Below the pieces are notes generated by a model that worked only from the letters and a program-made list of their open reading frames with translations, had not been told where the DNA came from and did not search any database. Positions 1-8,388 of a DNA stretch of 33,420 bases are shown piece by piece; position 1 is the first letter of the stretch, and each line of letters opens with the position of its first letter. The DNA comes from Piscirickettsia litoralis (GTDB lineage: Bacteria > Pseudomonadota > Gammaproteobacteria > Piscirickettsiales > Piscirickettsiaceae): assembly GCF_001720395.1 (NCBI RefSeq), contig NZ_MDTU01000001.1, positions 978,073-1,011,492 on the forward strand. Reading direction: 5' to 3'. The position numbers were made by a program, and so were the translations under genes.

Positions 1-538
1 CTCATTAAAATAATTTTAATGGCCGCTTTTTTAAGCGTTTATATTTATACCTGCAATGTTTATTTTGTCAGCTTTCTAGTCACACATGCTCAGCATTCAC
101 TCGGCCAAGCTGCTTTGTATATGACGATTGTTCAAGCCTGTGTCACGATCAGTATTCCTATTTTCGCCCTATTCGCTGAAAAAATCAGGCTACCGAAAAG
201 TCTTAATTCTTTGTACTCTCCTGATGTGCATCACCGCTCCAAGCCTCTTCTATAGTGCAAATTTCAATCAACCTATTTTATTACTTCTCAGTTTTACCCT
301 CTATATCATTGCCAATAGCGGGATTTCAGCAACCATGTTTCGCTATATGTTAGATTGTCTGCCAACACAGGTGCGTTGCACGGGAACCAGCTTGATGTGG
401 AGTTCGTCTGCTGCCATCTTCGGTGGTACCGCCCCTATACTTGCCGCTTATTTTATTGATCAAAATTGGTTATTTATGCCAGGACTCTATGTGATTTTAT
501 TTGGCCTATTGCTGTTACTTTCATTACGAAAGACCTAA
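1..538 (+). pseudogene. MFS transporter (MHS/ProP-like), 3' part, frameshifted
   Basis: This is the C-terminal half of a 12-TM major facilitator permease of the metabolite:H+ symporter type. The reading frame is already open at base 1, so the gene begins upstream of the window. Frame 1 runs to about base 184, and the protein continues in frame 2 to the stop at 536-538. The join falls in the loop after TM8, where the restored text reads FALFAEK-SGYRKVLI, and C-terminal motifs follow (LPTQVRCTGTSL, FGGTAPILAAYF). The break is in an A6 run at 179-184; five A's would restore one frame. The substrate cannot be read from the sequence. The gene is either a pseudogene or carries a base-call error. 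Confidence 0.8.
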
Positions 539-684
539 CTTTTCCCCTATCTATTTTAACTCACCTTAGTCCTCAATTAACTCACTGTGAAAGTTGTGTA
601 AATGACTAGATTGCACCGCACAAATATGTTAGATTACCGCATAGCAGCAATTGCTTAATTTAGCACTTTAAAGTTAGGTAGACG

Positions 685-816
685 ATGATGGTTTCAGCAA
701 TCTCAACACTCATTATTTTTACGCTTTGCTCTCTAGGCGGCCTCTATCTTGATCGTAAGTTTGGTACAACCGATCTCATGCTTGATCGTTACCAAAACGG
801 CGCGTTGATGTATTAA
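685..816 (+). CDS. Possible small membrane protein, 43 aa
   Basis: A 43-codon ORF starts with two ATGs (685 and 688) behind a weak AGG at 676-678 and ends TAA at 814-816. The first 22 residues are hydrophobic (MMVSAISTLIIFTLCSLGGL) and could form one membrane segment; the rest is short and polar. I do not recognise a family. It lies on the strand of its neighbours, but nothing beyond hydrophobicity and a plausible start supports it. It could be chance or the remnant of a longer gene. Confidence 0.3.
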   Translation: MMVSAISTLIIFTLCSLGGLYLDRKFGTTDLMLDRYQNGALMY

Positions 817-885
817 TCCCATAGTCAGCTAACAAGAATACTTAAACCCCTCGATCTAAAGAGCAATACGACAATGCAAGCGTGA

Positions 886-891
886 TATAAT
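886..891 (+). promoter_or_regulatory. Candidate -10 hexamer for the two-component operon
   Basis: A consensus TATAAT lies 44 bp before the regulator ATG. No good -35 box is found 16-18 bp upstream (GCAATA or similar), so activator dependence or another promoter is possible. Confidence 0.35.
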
Positions 892-934
892 TGTTTCTTA
901 TGTTTTTTAAAGCAATAGAGATTATAATCACAAC

Positions 935-1606
935 ATGCGTATTTTAGTCATCGAAGATGAGCACAAGGCAGCCGATTACATCAAGCTTGGCCTTACTCAA
1001 GAAGCCTACCAGGTTGATGTTGCTTATGAAGGCCAAGAGGGCCTACATATGGCATTAGAGTATAATTATGACTTAATCATTCAGGATATTATGCTGCCGA
1101 ACCTAAATGGTTGGGAAATTCTTAAAAAAATTCGCACAAAAAACCAAACGATTCCTATCATTTTACTCACCGCTTGCGACAGCATCGAGGATCGAGTAAA
1201 AGGTTTAAACTTAGGCGCTGATGACTATCTTGTAAAACCCTTTGCTTTCTCAGAGCTGTTAGCTCGCGTCCAAGCGCGACTTCGGCGCAAAACTACATCG
1301 GTAAGTAATATCATTAAGCTCGCTCACCTTGAAGTTGATTTTAATCGCCAGATAGTCAAATCGGCAGGAAAACGCCTCGAACTTTCAGCAAAGGAGTTTA
1401 GCCTGCTATCTTTACTGTTGCATCGCCGCGGCCAAGTTTTAAGTCGTACCATCATCGCCGAACAAGTCTGGGATATTAACTTCGATAGTGATACGAATAT
1501 TATCGATGTTGCAATCAAGCGGTTAAGAGCAAAGCTTGAAGATAAAGAGCATCAGTTAATTAAAACCATTCGTGGCCGCGGTTATTGCATAGAAAATGAG
1601 GAATAA
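935..1606 (+). CDS. CusR/CopR-like OmpR-family response regulator
   Basis: A 223-aa DNA-binding response regulator. The receiver domain (about 1-115) has the acidic pocket E7-D8-E9, phospho-acceptor D51 in QDIMLP, T79 and K101 in the LVKPF motif. The winged-helix domain (about 125-223) ends with the family signatures QVWDINFDSDTN and IRGRGYCIE. These two signatures and KPFAFSELLARV closely follow the copper/heavy-metal subgroup (CusR, CopR, PcoR, and the related HprR). The gene overlaps the downstream kinase by 11 bp, so the two form one operon. A palindrome of the CusR-box type lies just after the kinase gene (2982-3005), which supports this subgroup. The signal sensed (copper, silver or an oxidant) cannot be read from the sequence. 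Confidence 0.9.
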   Translation: MRILVIEDEHKAADYIKLGLTQEAYQVDVAYEGQEGLHMALEYNYDLIIQDIMLPNLNGWEILKKIRTKNQTIPIILLTACDSIEDRVKGLNLGADDYLVKPFAFSELLARVQARLRRKTTSVSNIIKLAHLEVDFNRQIVKSAGKRLELSAKEFSLLSLLLHRRGQVLSRTIIAEQVWDINFDSDTNIIDVAIKRLRAKLEDKEHQLIKTIRGRGYCIENEE

Positions 1607-2963
1607 GTTGAAGCCCTGGAAATATTCGCTCACCACACAGCTACTCACTCTCATTTTAAGCTGTTTTTTAGGTTTGACCCTCTTAATTTCTGGATTAATT
1701 TATTGGCGCATTCAGCATCACTTTAATGAAAACATCAATCATTTTCTTAATAATGAGATGCAAGTATTAACGGGTATATTAAAGAGAACTGATTATAACC
1801 AACCCTTAGAACAAGAAGTTATTTGGGAGCCTCAGAGTAACCGCCATTTATTTTGGGTTCGTGTTTTTGATAAAAATAATCAATTAGTCAAAGAAACGCC
1901 TGGATTCGCTAACCGCTTCAACTTAATTGATTGGCCAAAATCTAGCACTATAGAAAAAGCGGTTATCAATAACCATAACTATGCATTAGCAACAAAGACC
2001 ATCAATAAAAACAATATAAAAATTCAACTCGCTTATGACTATAGCCATGATCAACACATGCTCTCATCGCTCAGCTACGATCTTTTACTTATGACCTTTG
2101 CCGCCTTAGTCATTGCCGTTGCTTTAAGCACACTGATCATAAAGCTTGGCTTAAAGCCATTCAATAAGTTAATTGAACAAATTGCCAAGATCGACCCCAC
2201 TCAACTTAAACAGCGTTTAAGCGAAGAGCATGTCAACCATATCACTGAACTTAAACCCTTTGTTCATACCCTAAACCAAGCGATTGAGCGCATAGATCAA
2301 GGCATGGAACAACTCGCAAATTTCAGTGCTCACGCGGCCCATGAGTTGCGTACACCTTTAAATAACTTAATGATCAGTAATGAAATTTTACTCAACAACA
2401 ACGAAATCCCCCCTAAGTCACAAGAAATTATTGAGTCTAATATAGAAGAATGCCGCAGGTTATCTCGCACCATAGACCGTTTTCTCCTACTCGCCCGCCT
2501 CGATACTCACAAAATGCCGCTACAGCTTGAAAATCTAGAGCTGAGAAATGAAGCTGAATTTATCTGCTCTTACTATGAAGCCCTTGCCGAAGACAAAAAG
2601 ATACAATTCCAAATTACCGGTTCCGGCACTCTCGTTGCGGATGCAACGCTATTTCGTCAAGCACTCTCTAATTTGATCAGCAATGCCATCAAGTTTAGCC
2701 CAAACAACAGTTGTATTTCGATTTATTTTCACGCGACGATAAACCATATTAAAATCAACGTTGCTGACCACGGCCCAGGTATTGCAAAGGTACATTGGCC
2801 TAAAATCACCAAACCTTTCTATCGCGTCAATGATGAAAGCGCTCCGGGCATGGGGCTGGGCCTGGCCATCGTTCAAGCGATTTTAACAGCACACCATGGG
2901 CATCTAGAAATTACAGAAAATACGTCAACAGGCACTATTATGACGCTTGTTTTCCCCAAATAA
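1596..2963 (+). CDS. CusS-like sensor histidine kinase
   Basis: A 455-aa inner-membrane kinase, partner of the overlapping response regulator. TM1 spans about residues 14-36, a periplasmic sensor region about 37-158, and TM2 about 160-183, followed by a HAMP linker. The H-box is AHELRTPLNNL with H249. The ATPase domain shows the N-box (NLISNAIKFSP, N363), G1 (DHGPGI, 391-396) and G2 (GMGLGLAIV, 418-426). The order and the short sensor domain fit heavy-metal sensor kinases such as CusS. I see no obvious His/Met copper cluster in the periplasmic part, so the ligand is open. The ATG start overlaps the regulator gene; a TTG at 1608 is a less likely alternative. Confidence 0.88.
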   Translation: MRNKLKPWKYSLTTQLLTLILSCFLGLTLLISGLIYWRIQHHFNENINHFLNNEMQVLTGILKRTDYNQPLEQEVIWEPQSNRHLFWVRVFDKNNQLVKETPGFANRFNLIDWPKSSTIEKAVINNHNYALATKTINKNNIKIQLAYDYSHDQHMLSSLSYDLLLMTFAALVIAVALSTLIIKLGLKPFNKLIEQIAKIDPTQLKQRLSEEHVNHITELKPFVHTLNQAIERIDQGMEQLANFSAHAAHELRTPLNNLMISNEILLNNNEIPPKSQEIIESNIEECRRLSRTIDRFLLLARLDTHKMPLQLENLELRNEAEFICSYYEALAEDKKIQFQITGSGTLVADATLFRQALSNLISNAIKFSPNNSCISIYFHATINHIKINVADHGPGIAKVHWPKITKPFYRVNDESAPGMGLGLAIVQAILTAHHGHLEITENTSTGTIMTLVFPK

Positions 2964-2981
2964 ACGCTATTCAATCACTGG

Positions 2982-3005
2982 CAAGATGACAATATTGTCA
3001 TCTTG
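2982..3005. promoter_or_regulatory. CusR/copper-box-type palindrome (operator)
   Basis: A perfect 24-bp palindrome with 12-bp arms (CAAGATGACAAT and its complement) begins 19 bp after the kinase stop. Its core, TGACAA-TA-TTGTCA, has the form of the E. coli CusR box (TGACAA-N2-TTGTCA with AT-rich flanks). No T-run follows, so it is a poor terminator candidate. It lies 68 bp before the phosphatase start and is the likely binding site of the regulator at 935-1606. Confidence 0.7.
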
Positions 3006-3040
3006 ATGTCACTTTAGTGTCAGTAAATGCTTGCTAGACT
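2996..3040 (+). promoter_or_regulatory. Three TGTCA repeats at 11-bp spacing and extended -10
   Basis: TGTCA occurs at 2996, 3007 and 3018, exactly 11 bp apart, about one helical turn, as is common for OmpR-family tandem sites. The first is the right arm of the CusR-type palindrome. A TG-C-TAGACT extended -10 (hexamer 3035-3040) follows, so the repeats overlap the -35 region. The layout is that of an activated promoter for the phosphatase/cytochrome b561 pair. Confidence 0.55.
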
Positions 3041-3072
3041 AAGCGCAATATCAATTTATTTCTGGCAGGCTC

Positions 3073-3675
3073 GTGCTTTACCCTCACCACTACCGTCTAA
3101 CTTTATTACTCTTTATGACACTCAGCTCCTTGGCAACTCTCTACTGGCTGTCCATGCGCTTTAACACTCATGCTGTCATTTCACATGAAATTTACCGCAG
3201 TGCAGAACTTTCAAAAAAACAATTTGCAGCAATTATTCAACAAAATCATTTAAAATCTATTATTAACCTGCGCGGAGCTCAACTCAATCAAACTTGGTAC
3301 CAAAATGAAATCGCCATTAGCAAGCACTTTGATGTTAAGCATTACGACTTACACCTTCCTCCTAACGGCCTACCCACTCTTCACCAATTAAAAGCACTGA
3401 TTACTCTCATTCAAGATGCTCCCAAACCATTATTACTCCACTGCCGAGCGAGCGCTGATCGCACCGGACTCGCTTCAGCCATTAGCCTAATCTTATTCAC
3501 ACACGACTCAATCAACACTGTTTTAAAGCAAATCTCATGGCACTACCTCGTCTTCGCCCCGGACAGTATTGGCAAAATGGTGATGCCTCTTTATATTAAC
3601 TGGTTAAATCAGCATAATAAAATAAATAGCCGTAAAAATTTTTTACACTGGATCCAACAATTACAAGCGCTATAA
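3073..3675 (+). CDS. Membrane-anchored dual-specificity/tyrosine phosphatase-like protein
   Basis: A 200-aa protein with one N-terminal membrane segment (about 9-27) followed by a cysteine-phosphatase fold. The signature is HCRASADRTG, i.e. C-X5-R with C124 and R130, the hallmark of the DSP/PTP superfamily; upstream INLRG and DLHLPP match the usual fold elements. The orientation of the single TM suggests an extracytoplasmic catalytic domain, but this is inference. The start is GTG at 3073; an ATG at 3115 would shorten the membrane segment. Directly upstream is a copper-box-type operator, and the cytochrome b561 gene begins 12 bp after the stop with its AAGGAG overlapping the stop region, so the two genes are probably cotranscribed. 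The substrate is unknown. Confidence 0.75.
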   Translation: MLYPHHYRLTLLLFMTLSSLATLYWLSMRFNTHAVISHEIYRSAELSKKQFAAIIQQNHLKSIINLRGAQLNQTWYQNEIAISKHFDVKHYDLHLPPNGLPTLHQLKALITLIQDAPKPLLLHCRASADRTGLASAISLILFTHDSINTVLKQISWHYLVFAPDSIGKMVMPLYINWLNQHNKINSRKNFLHWIQQLQAL

Positions 3676-3687
3676 GGAGCCTTCTGC

Positions 3688-4262
3688 ATGAATCAAAAAA
3701 ACCTGGAATTTGCCTGCTTTTTTTCTTCACTTCGGCATGGCAGCAACAATTACCTTTCAACTTATCTCTAGTCTTTTTATGGAAGCTCCAGCACCAAACA
3801 GCAATAATTTTACTGGCACAAGTGCATTTACTCTGCACATGTATGCTGGGCTAATCGCTGTCATCATTATCGTCTTACACTGGATTTGGAGCACTGTAGA
3901 TAAAAAAGGCATTAGCAGCTTTAATCATTTGTTTCCTTGGGGAAAATCAGGCCGCCAAGCTATTTATCAAGATATCAAAACATTAATCATCAATAAACAA
4001 ATTCCAGCCGCAACAACCGGCCCTGGGCTATCTGGCCTTATTCATGGCCTAGGTTTTTTAGCAGCAACGGCAATGGCAGCAACAGGAGCGGTGCTCTTTT
4101 ACTTTTATTATTATCATTTTGCTGAAAATAGTTTTTTTCGAGGTATTCGAATGGTCGCACAGTTTTCTAGCAAATTTCATTTGGGTATATTGGTTTGGTC
4201 ATGTAGCAATGGCCGCCCTTCATTATTGGTTAGAAAAAAAACAAAAACGCGCTCCTCAATAA
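3688..4262 (+). pseudogene. Cytochrome b561, two frameshifts
   Basis: A di-heme four-helix cytochrome b561-type protein. A good RBS (AAGGAG at 3674-3679) precedes ATG 3688. The start MNQK continues only after adding one base to the A7 run at 3695-3701, giving K-TWNLPAFFLHFGMA, the usual N-terminal b561 motif. The middle is in frame 2 (LHMYAGLIAVIII, GLIHGLGFLA). Near 4156 one extra C shifts the frame again; removing it gives MVHSFLANFIWVYW and then GHVAMAALHYW, the canonical last helix, with a stop at 4260-4262. Heme-ligand histidines are present in all four helices once repaired. The product would be an inner-membrane electron carrier. As sequenced, no intact protein can be made, although both ends are well conserved. 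Confidence 0.82.
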
Positions 4263-4488
4263 TTGATTCACAGGTGCTAATACTCCCCTCTCAACACCAA
4301 TTTTATCGATTATATATCGACCAAGATAACTCAATCAAAAACTAATAAACTTATCTAGATACTATAAAAAATATATTTTCTATTAATACAATAACACAGC
4401 CAAATCTAAAACCCTTGCAAATTTTTAGTTAATATTACAAAATGGAAAAGTAACCCAAACTTACAAATATAGCCAGTGAGAAACTATC

Positions 4489-4830
4489 ATGAACCAAACT
4501 GTAGCAACTGACACTCTAGCCTGTAAACTTCATGCAGAATACATTGAAAAATACCAAGATTTCTCTAACGCTTTAAAGCTTCACGCCTTTGATGAGAGTA
4601 AAAGCGCCAAAGAAATACAGCAGCAACTTAATCACTACTATGAAATACAAGACACCGCATTCCAGCGATGGTCCGAAGCTGATAAAACGGCAAAAAAAAT
4701 TCAGGCAATTTATCTAGCCAATATTTTTACTCTAACTTTCATTACTCTTTTAAAAGTCTCATCTTCTAAAAAGAGTAACTATTACGGTTTAAAAACTAAA
4801 CCATACTCATTAAGCTTAATGAAGTCATGA
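4489..4830 (+). CDS. Hypothetical protein, 113 aa
   Basis: I do not recognise this protein. Residues 1-70 look helical and charged (possibly short coiled coil), then IYLANIFTLTFITLLKV (about 74-90) could be a membrane segment, followed by a basic, serine- and tyrosine-rich tail. The ATG is preceded by GTGAG at a reasonable distance. A YodC-like gene starts 18 bp after its stop, so the two are probably expressed together. The 226 bp before it hold no other gene. Confidence 0.55.
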   Translation: MNQTVATDTLACKLHAEYIEKYQDFSNALKLHAFDESKSAKEIQQQLNHYYEIQDTAFQRWSEADKTAKKIQAIYLANIFTLTFITLLKVSSSKKSNYYGLKTKPYSLSLMKS

Positions 4831-4848
4831 CCACAGAGGACGCCGGCT

Positions 4849-5169
4849 ATGCCAGAAAATAACGACTTAACGCTTAAACTCGGTGATAGTGTTAGACTAA
4901 AAACTGGCAGCCCAAATATGTTTGTGACCTACGTTCACACAGATAACAATGGTAAACAAGGCCCAATATGTGAATGTGGTTGGTACGCTTCTGAAGGATC
5001 AAAATATATTTATAAAGGTGGGTATTTCTCTACTTCAACCTTAGAAAAAGTTAACAACCAGCTCCCGATCATATCCAAAAAATGCCGTTCACAAAGAGCA
5101 AAGTCAACTTTATTGAGGCCTTCAACACAGCCCCACTCTGGAGCTTCACCCTCACTGAAAGTCATATAA
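4849..5169 (+). CDS. YodC-like DUF2158 family protein
   Basis: A 106-aa protein whose first 70 residues fit the small DUF2158/YodC family: LKLGDSVRLKTGSPNMFVTY at 9-28, a CECGWY core, and YFSTSTLEKV. These proteins are usually about 60-80 residues long. Here the tail (about 75-106) is basic and low in conservation, and its last 18 bp overlap the 3' end of the convergent MFS gene, so the extension may be recent read-through into flanking sequence. RBS AGAGGA precedes the ATG. The family has no established biochemical role. Confidence 0.65.
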   Translation: MPENNDLTLKLGDSVRLKTGSPNMFVTYVHTDNNGKQGPICECGWYASEGSKYIYKGGYFSTSTLEKVNNQLPIISKKCRSQRAKSTLLRPSTQPHSGASPSLKVI

Positions 5170-6398
5170 ATCGGTTTTACTCTTTCTTGAAGAGGCTTTG
5201 AACATAAGCAACATAACAAAACTCAGCACGAAAAAGTAACTGGGCATTGGCCATAGTGTCTTATTGTGAATTAAGCCCATAGTCCATGTTAACACGGATA
5301 AAACCATATAATACAAAAGTCCAAATAAGGCACCGGCTGTCCCCAAACAGTCTTGGTACTTCACCAATGCTTGGCTTAAAACTACAGGAACGACTAAACC
5401 AAAACTACCAAAGCTAATGAGCATAAAAGGTAACATTATTACTATGATGCTGATTATCACATGCTTTTCTGCACCCACAGAATTTAGCACGATTAATCCA
5501 AATAACATCAAGCCACTGCCAATAAAGCTCATCAGCCCACCTAAATAAGCGATTGTTTTATCCTCAAGACCCTTTTGCAAATGCCGATAAGCAAACCCTC
5601 CAAAAATAGACGCTACAGCGATAAATATTCCTAATAGTCCATACTCCTGACTAGAAAGCTTCACGTGGTTAATAAATATAAATGGGCCTTCTGCATAAAA
5701 ACAGAAAATAAAAGCATTTGTAATACCAATTAGACAGGCTGAAATCATTACATGCAAATCACGAGTTAAGCGTTTAAAAACTCGCCATAACGATACTTTT
5801 TTATCTAAATTATTACTACTTTTTTTACAGGTATTAATGTTTCCGGCAGATATAAATAAGATAAGAATAAAATAATAACAACAATGAGTAATAAAACAAG
5901 AAAGTTACTACGCCAGCCAAAATAATGGCTTAATACACCGCCAATTACAGGACCAATTGCCGGTGCAAAAGATAAAGCAATTGCCATGCTTGCAAAAATA
6001 CGACCACGTTCCTTCTCACTAAAGTACTCACGTAACATCGTTTGTGTAATCACCGAACCAGCATTTGCACCAAAGGCTTGTATCGCTCTGGCAATAAACA
6101 AGCAGCCAATCGATGACGAAAACAAGCAAATCAAACTCCCCACAAGATAAACGATAATTCCAAATAGCATCGCAAAGCGGCGACCTGTATAATCAGAAAC
6201 TCGCCCCCAGATAAATACACCGCTGGCAAACCCCATAAAGTAAATACTCAAGGTCCACTGCACCCAGTGATTATTCGTTTGTAAGCTCGTTGTAATCGCT
6301 GGCAAGGCAGGTGAGTAAATCGTCTCACTTAATTGAGGAAAACCAGCTAATAAAATAATTAACCACAACGGTAACTTTTTATTGTTCATTGATTTCAT
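5152..6398 (-). pseudogene. Bcr/CflA-type multidrug MFS transporter, frameshifted
   Basis: An inner-membrane drug:H+ antiporter of about 415 residues once repaired. The N-terminal part (start 6398) has ETIYSPALPAI in TM1, GRVSDYTGRR in the 2-3 loop, and the TM5 antiporter motif APAIGPVIGGVL. It ends prematurely after LPETLIPVKKVVII. The second half continues in another frame from about 5820 down to the stop at 5152. One added base in the T7 run 5820-5826 joins them as PVKKSSNNLDKKVSLWRVF. It is divergent from an AraC-type regulator 60-70 bp away, the usual layout for a regulator controlling its own exporter (as nimR/nimT). The pump is inactive as sequenced unless the indel is a base-call error or is bypassed. 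Confidence 0.85.
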
Positions 6399-6467
6399 TA
6401 AAAATATTTCTTTGTAATCTTAAAATAAACGCTCAGCCTTATAATAAAGTAGCTAATCTTGCTCTAT
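6399..6467. promoter_or_regulatory. Divergent promoter region, MFS pump / AraC regulator
   Basis: This short AT-rich divergent spacer holds TATAAT at 6440-6445, placed to serve the AraC-type gene. A clear -35 box is not visible. I expect the regulator to bind here, but no convincing repeated half-sites could be picked out. Confidence 0.35.
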
Positions 6468-7295
6468 ATGTTATATATGGACCAATATTTTTCAAATTTG
6501 GACAAATTTAACTGCCTTATGCCAAACTATCCCGCGAATGGCCCACGCTTCGAGCCAGATGACAAGCCCTACCCAATTTTAGGCATCGCTGTTGATATAC
6601 TTGATCACCAAGACCCGATGCATCAACACATCAAAGGACAATTGCTCTATGGTATTTCTGGTTGCATGCAAGCCGTCGCCCAAGGCAGAATGACCCTGCT
6701 TGTCCCTAATAAGGCCCTGTGGTTGCCCGCTGGAGTCCCTCATAAAATCACCGCCCAAGGGTTAGTGAAGTATCGCAGCCTTTACTTTGACCTCGACCAT
6801 TTTCCTAATACACCTCAACAGACTCATTTAATCGCAGTTAAGCCACTACTTCGAGAAATGATTGATGAACTTTGCTTTATTGAAGAAGAAAAACTAGATT
6901 CTCAGATTACCTTACGCCTCGCTCACAGCTGTATGGACCAAATTATCAGCCCAACACCTTTAAACTACAGCGTGCCGCTCACTTCCCACAAAATCATTTC
7001 TAAGGCAATTAACCATATCATGACTCACCCGCATACTCTATTAAAGCCTGAGGCCATCGCTAATCACATAGGCACGAGCAGCCGAAATCTCAATCGCCTA
7101 TTCAAAAAAGAGCTTGGCTTAACTTGTCATCAATGGCAACAACAATTCAAAATTATTCAAGCCTTGGAACTATTAATAACAACCCAATCCGTTTCAATAA
7201 CAGCGGATCGTTTAGGCTTTAGCAGTGATAGTGCATTTAGTATAATGTTCAAGCGCCTCATGGGAAAAGCACCTTCATACTATATTCAAAAATAA
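6468..7295 (+). CDS. AraC-family transcriptional regulator (NimR-like)
   Basis: The N-terminal half is cupin-like (LLYGISGCMQAVAQGR, LLVPNKALWLPAGVPHKI, with HQH and PHK typical of this group). The C-terminal half is the AraC double helix-turn-helix: LLKPEAIANHIGTSSRNLNR for the first and SVSITADRLGFSSDSAFS for the second, ending in the family motif FKRLMGKAPSYY. The cupin-AraC layout with a divergent MFS pump resembles E. coli NimR (YeaM)/NimT. The frame is open from TTG 6459, but ATG 6468 or 6477 are more likely starts; no strong RBS decides between them. It probably controls the divergent pump and itself in response to a small hydrophobic ligand. Confidence 0.85.
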   Translation: MLYMDQYFSNLDKFNCLMPNYPANGPRFEPDDKPYPILGIAVDILDHQDPMHQHIKGQLLYGISGCMQAVAQGRMTLLVPNKALWLPAGVPHKITAQGLVKYRSLYFDLDHFPNTPQQTHLIAVKPLLREMIDELCFIEEEKLDSQITLRLAHSCMDQIISPTPLNYSVPLTSHKIISKAINHIMTHPHTLLKPEAIANHIGTSSRNLNRLFKKELGLTCHQWQQQFKIIQALELLITTQSVSITADRLGFSSDSAFSIMFKRLMGKAPSYYIQK

Positions 7296-7379
7296 TTATT
7301 TTTAATATATTAAAAACCTATCAGCTAAAAAACCAATAGATTTTTGTTGTTATTATTTATAGTTATTTATTTTGATAAA

Positions 7380-8322
7380 TCAGCTTAAGTGGATACTAGC
7401 AAGCATGGTGCTAAAAGCATGATTAAATGCCGTTCCTACTCGTTGGCTAAACTCTCCCCAAAATCCAGGCTTAACCGTATAATCAACAATGGTTGGTGCT
7501 TTTATCACATGGGCGGCAACCCTGCGATAACTACCAAAATGATCAATCAAGCCTAACTTCTTCGCTTGCAAACCTGTCCAAACCAGCCCTGAAAATATTT
7601 CTGGATCATTCTTTAAACGCTTGCCTCGCCCTTGCTTAACATCTGCAATAAAAACTTGATGCACACTTTTAAGCATATTTAAGGCAAACTTTTTTTGCTG
7701 CTCATTCATAGGAGAAAACGGGTCTAAAAAATCTTTATTTTTTCCTGCAGTTAAAACACGAGACTCTATTCCTAGTTTTTCCATCGCTTCAGTAAAACCA
7801 AAGCCATTCATAATCACCCCAATCGAACCGACTAAACTTGCAGGTTGTGCATAAATTTCACTCGCGGCTGATGCGATATAATAAGCACCAGAAGCACACG
7901 CATCTTCACATACGGCATAAACCTTTTTCTCAGGGTATTTTTTTTCTAGCCGACGTATTTCATTATAAATTTCCTCAGATTGCACAGGGGAGCCACCCGG
8001 ACTATTAATTCTTAAGACAATCCCTTTGGCCTGTGGGTTTTTAAACGCAGCTTGCAAACCTTTAATCACATTGTCTGCATTTGTTTCGGTCCCGGCTGAA
8101 ATGACACCCGTCACATCAATTTCTGCTGTATGGGCTTTATCCATTGCTGAGTCATTTTTTATCAATGAAAAAAGCAGCGGTTATAAATAAAATATAAGCC
8201 ACAAATAACAACTTGAAAAAAAATTCCCCCAGCGCCTTTTCGGTTTTTTGTTCTCTAACGATAGAAAACACTAAATCATTAATTGTATCTTGCCCTGTGC
8301 GTGGCGCCTTGTCTTTAAACAT
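7380..8322 (-). CDS. sppA: Signal peptide peptidase SppA (S49), frameshifted after anchor
   Basis: A membrane-bound serine protease that cleaves remnant signal peptides, of the short single-domain type (about 313 residues if repaired). The S49 core has INSPGGSPVQSEEIY, the nucleophile serine in ACASGAYYIA, GSIGVI, and the Lys region GKNKDFLDPF that supplies the Ser-Lys dyad. Upstream, ATG 8322 starts MFKDKAPRTG and a membrane anchor (FFFKLLFVAYILFITAAFF), but that frame stops at FIDKK because of an A6 run (T6 at 8155-8160 on the plus strand). Five A's would give FIDKNDSAMDK and one protein. As sequenced, translation from a TTG near 8165 would give a soluble catalytic part without anchor. Confidence 0.85.
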
Positions 8323-8388
8323 TTCCTCTCCAGTTTAATTTTATTAAAATATTTATTTTAACTCGAATTTATATTTATCTTATAATGT

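Larger units (their letters stand above)
539..934. other. Intergenic region before the two-component system
   Basis: This 396-bp AT-rich stretch separates the MFS remnant from the response regulator. It holds one possible 43-codon ORF (685-816) and a TATAAT hexamer at 886-891. I see no hairpin terminator after the MFS gene and no copy of the TGACAA-N2-TTGTCA box that lies downstream of the kinase. Confidence 0.5.

Noticed and set aside
2982-3005. Palindrome after the kinase gene as a terminator
   Set aside because: The stem is AT-rich and no T-run follows on either strand. The match to the CusR-box pattern and its place before a promoter make an operator more likely.
4306-4320. Small inverted repeat TCGAT...ATCGA after cytochrome b561
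   Set aside because: The arms are only 5 bp, AT-rich and without a T-run, so there is no support as terminator or operator.
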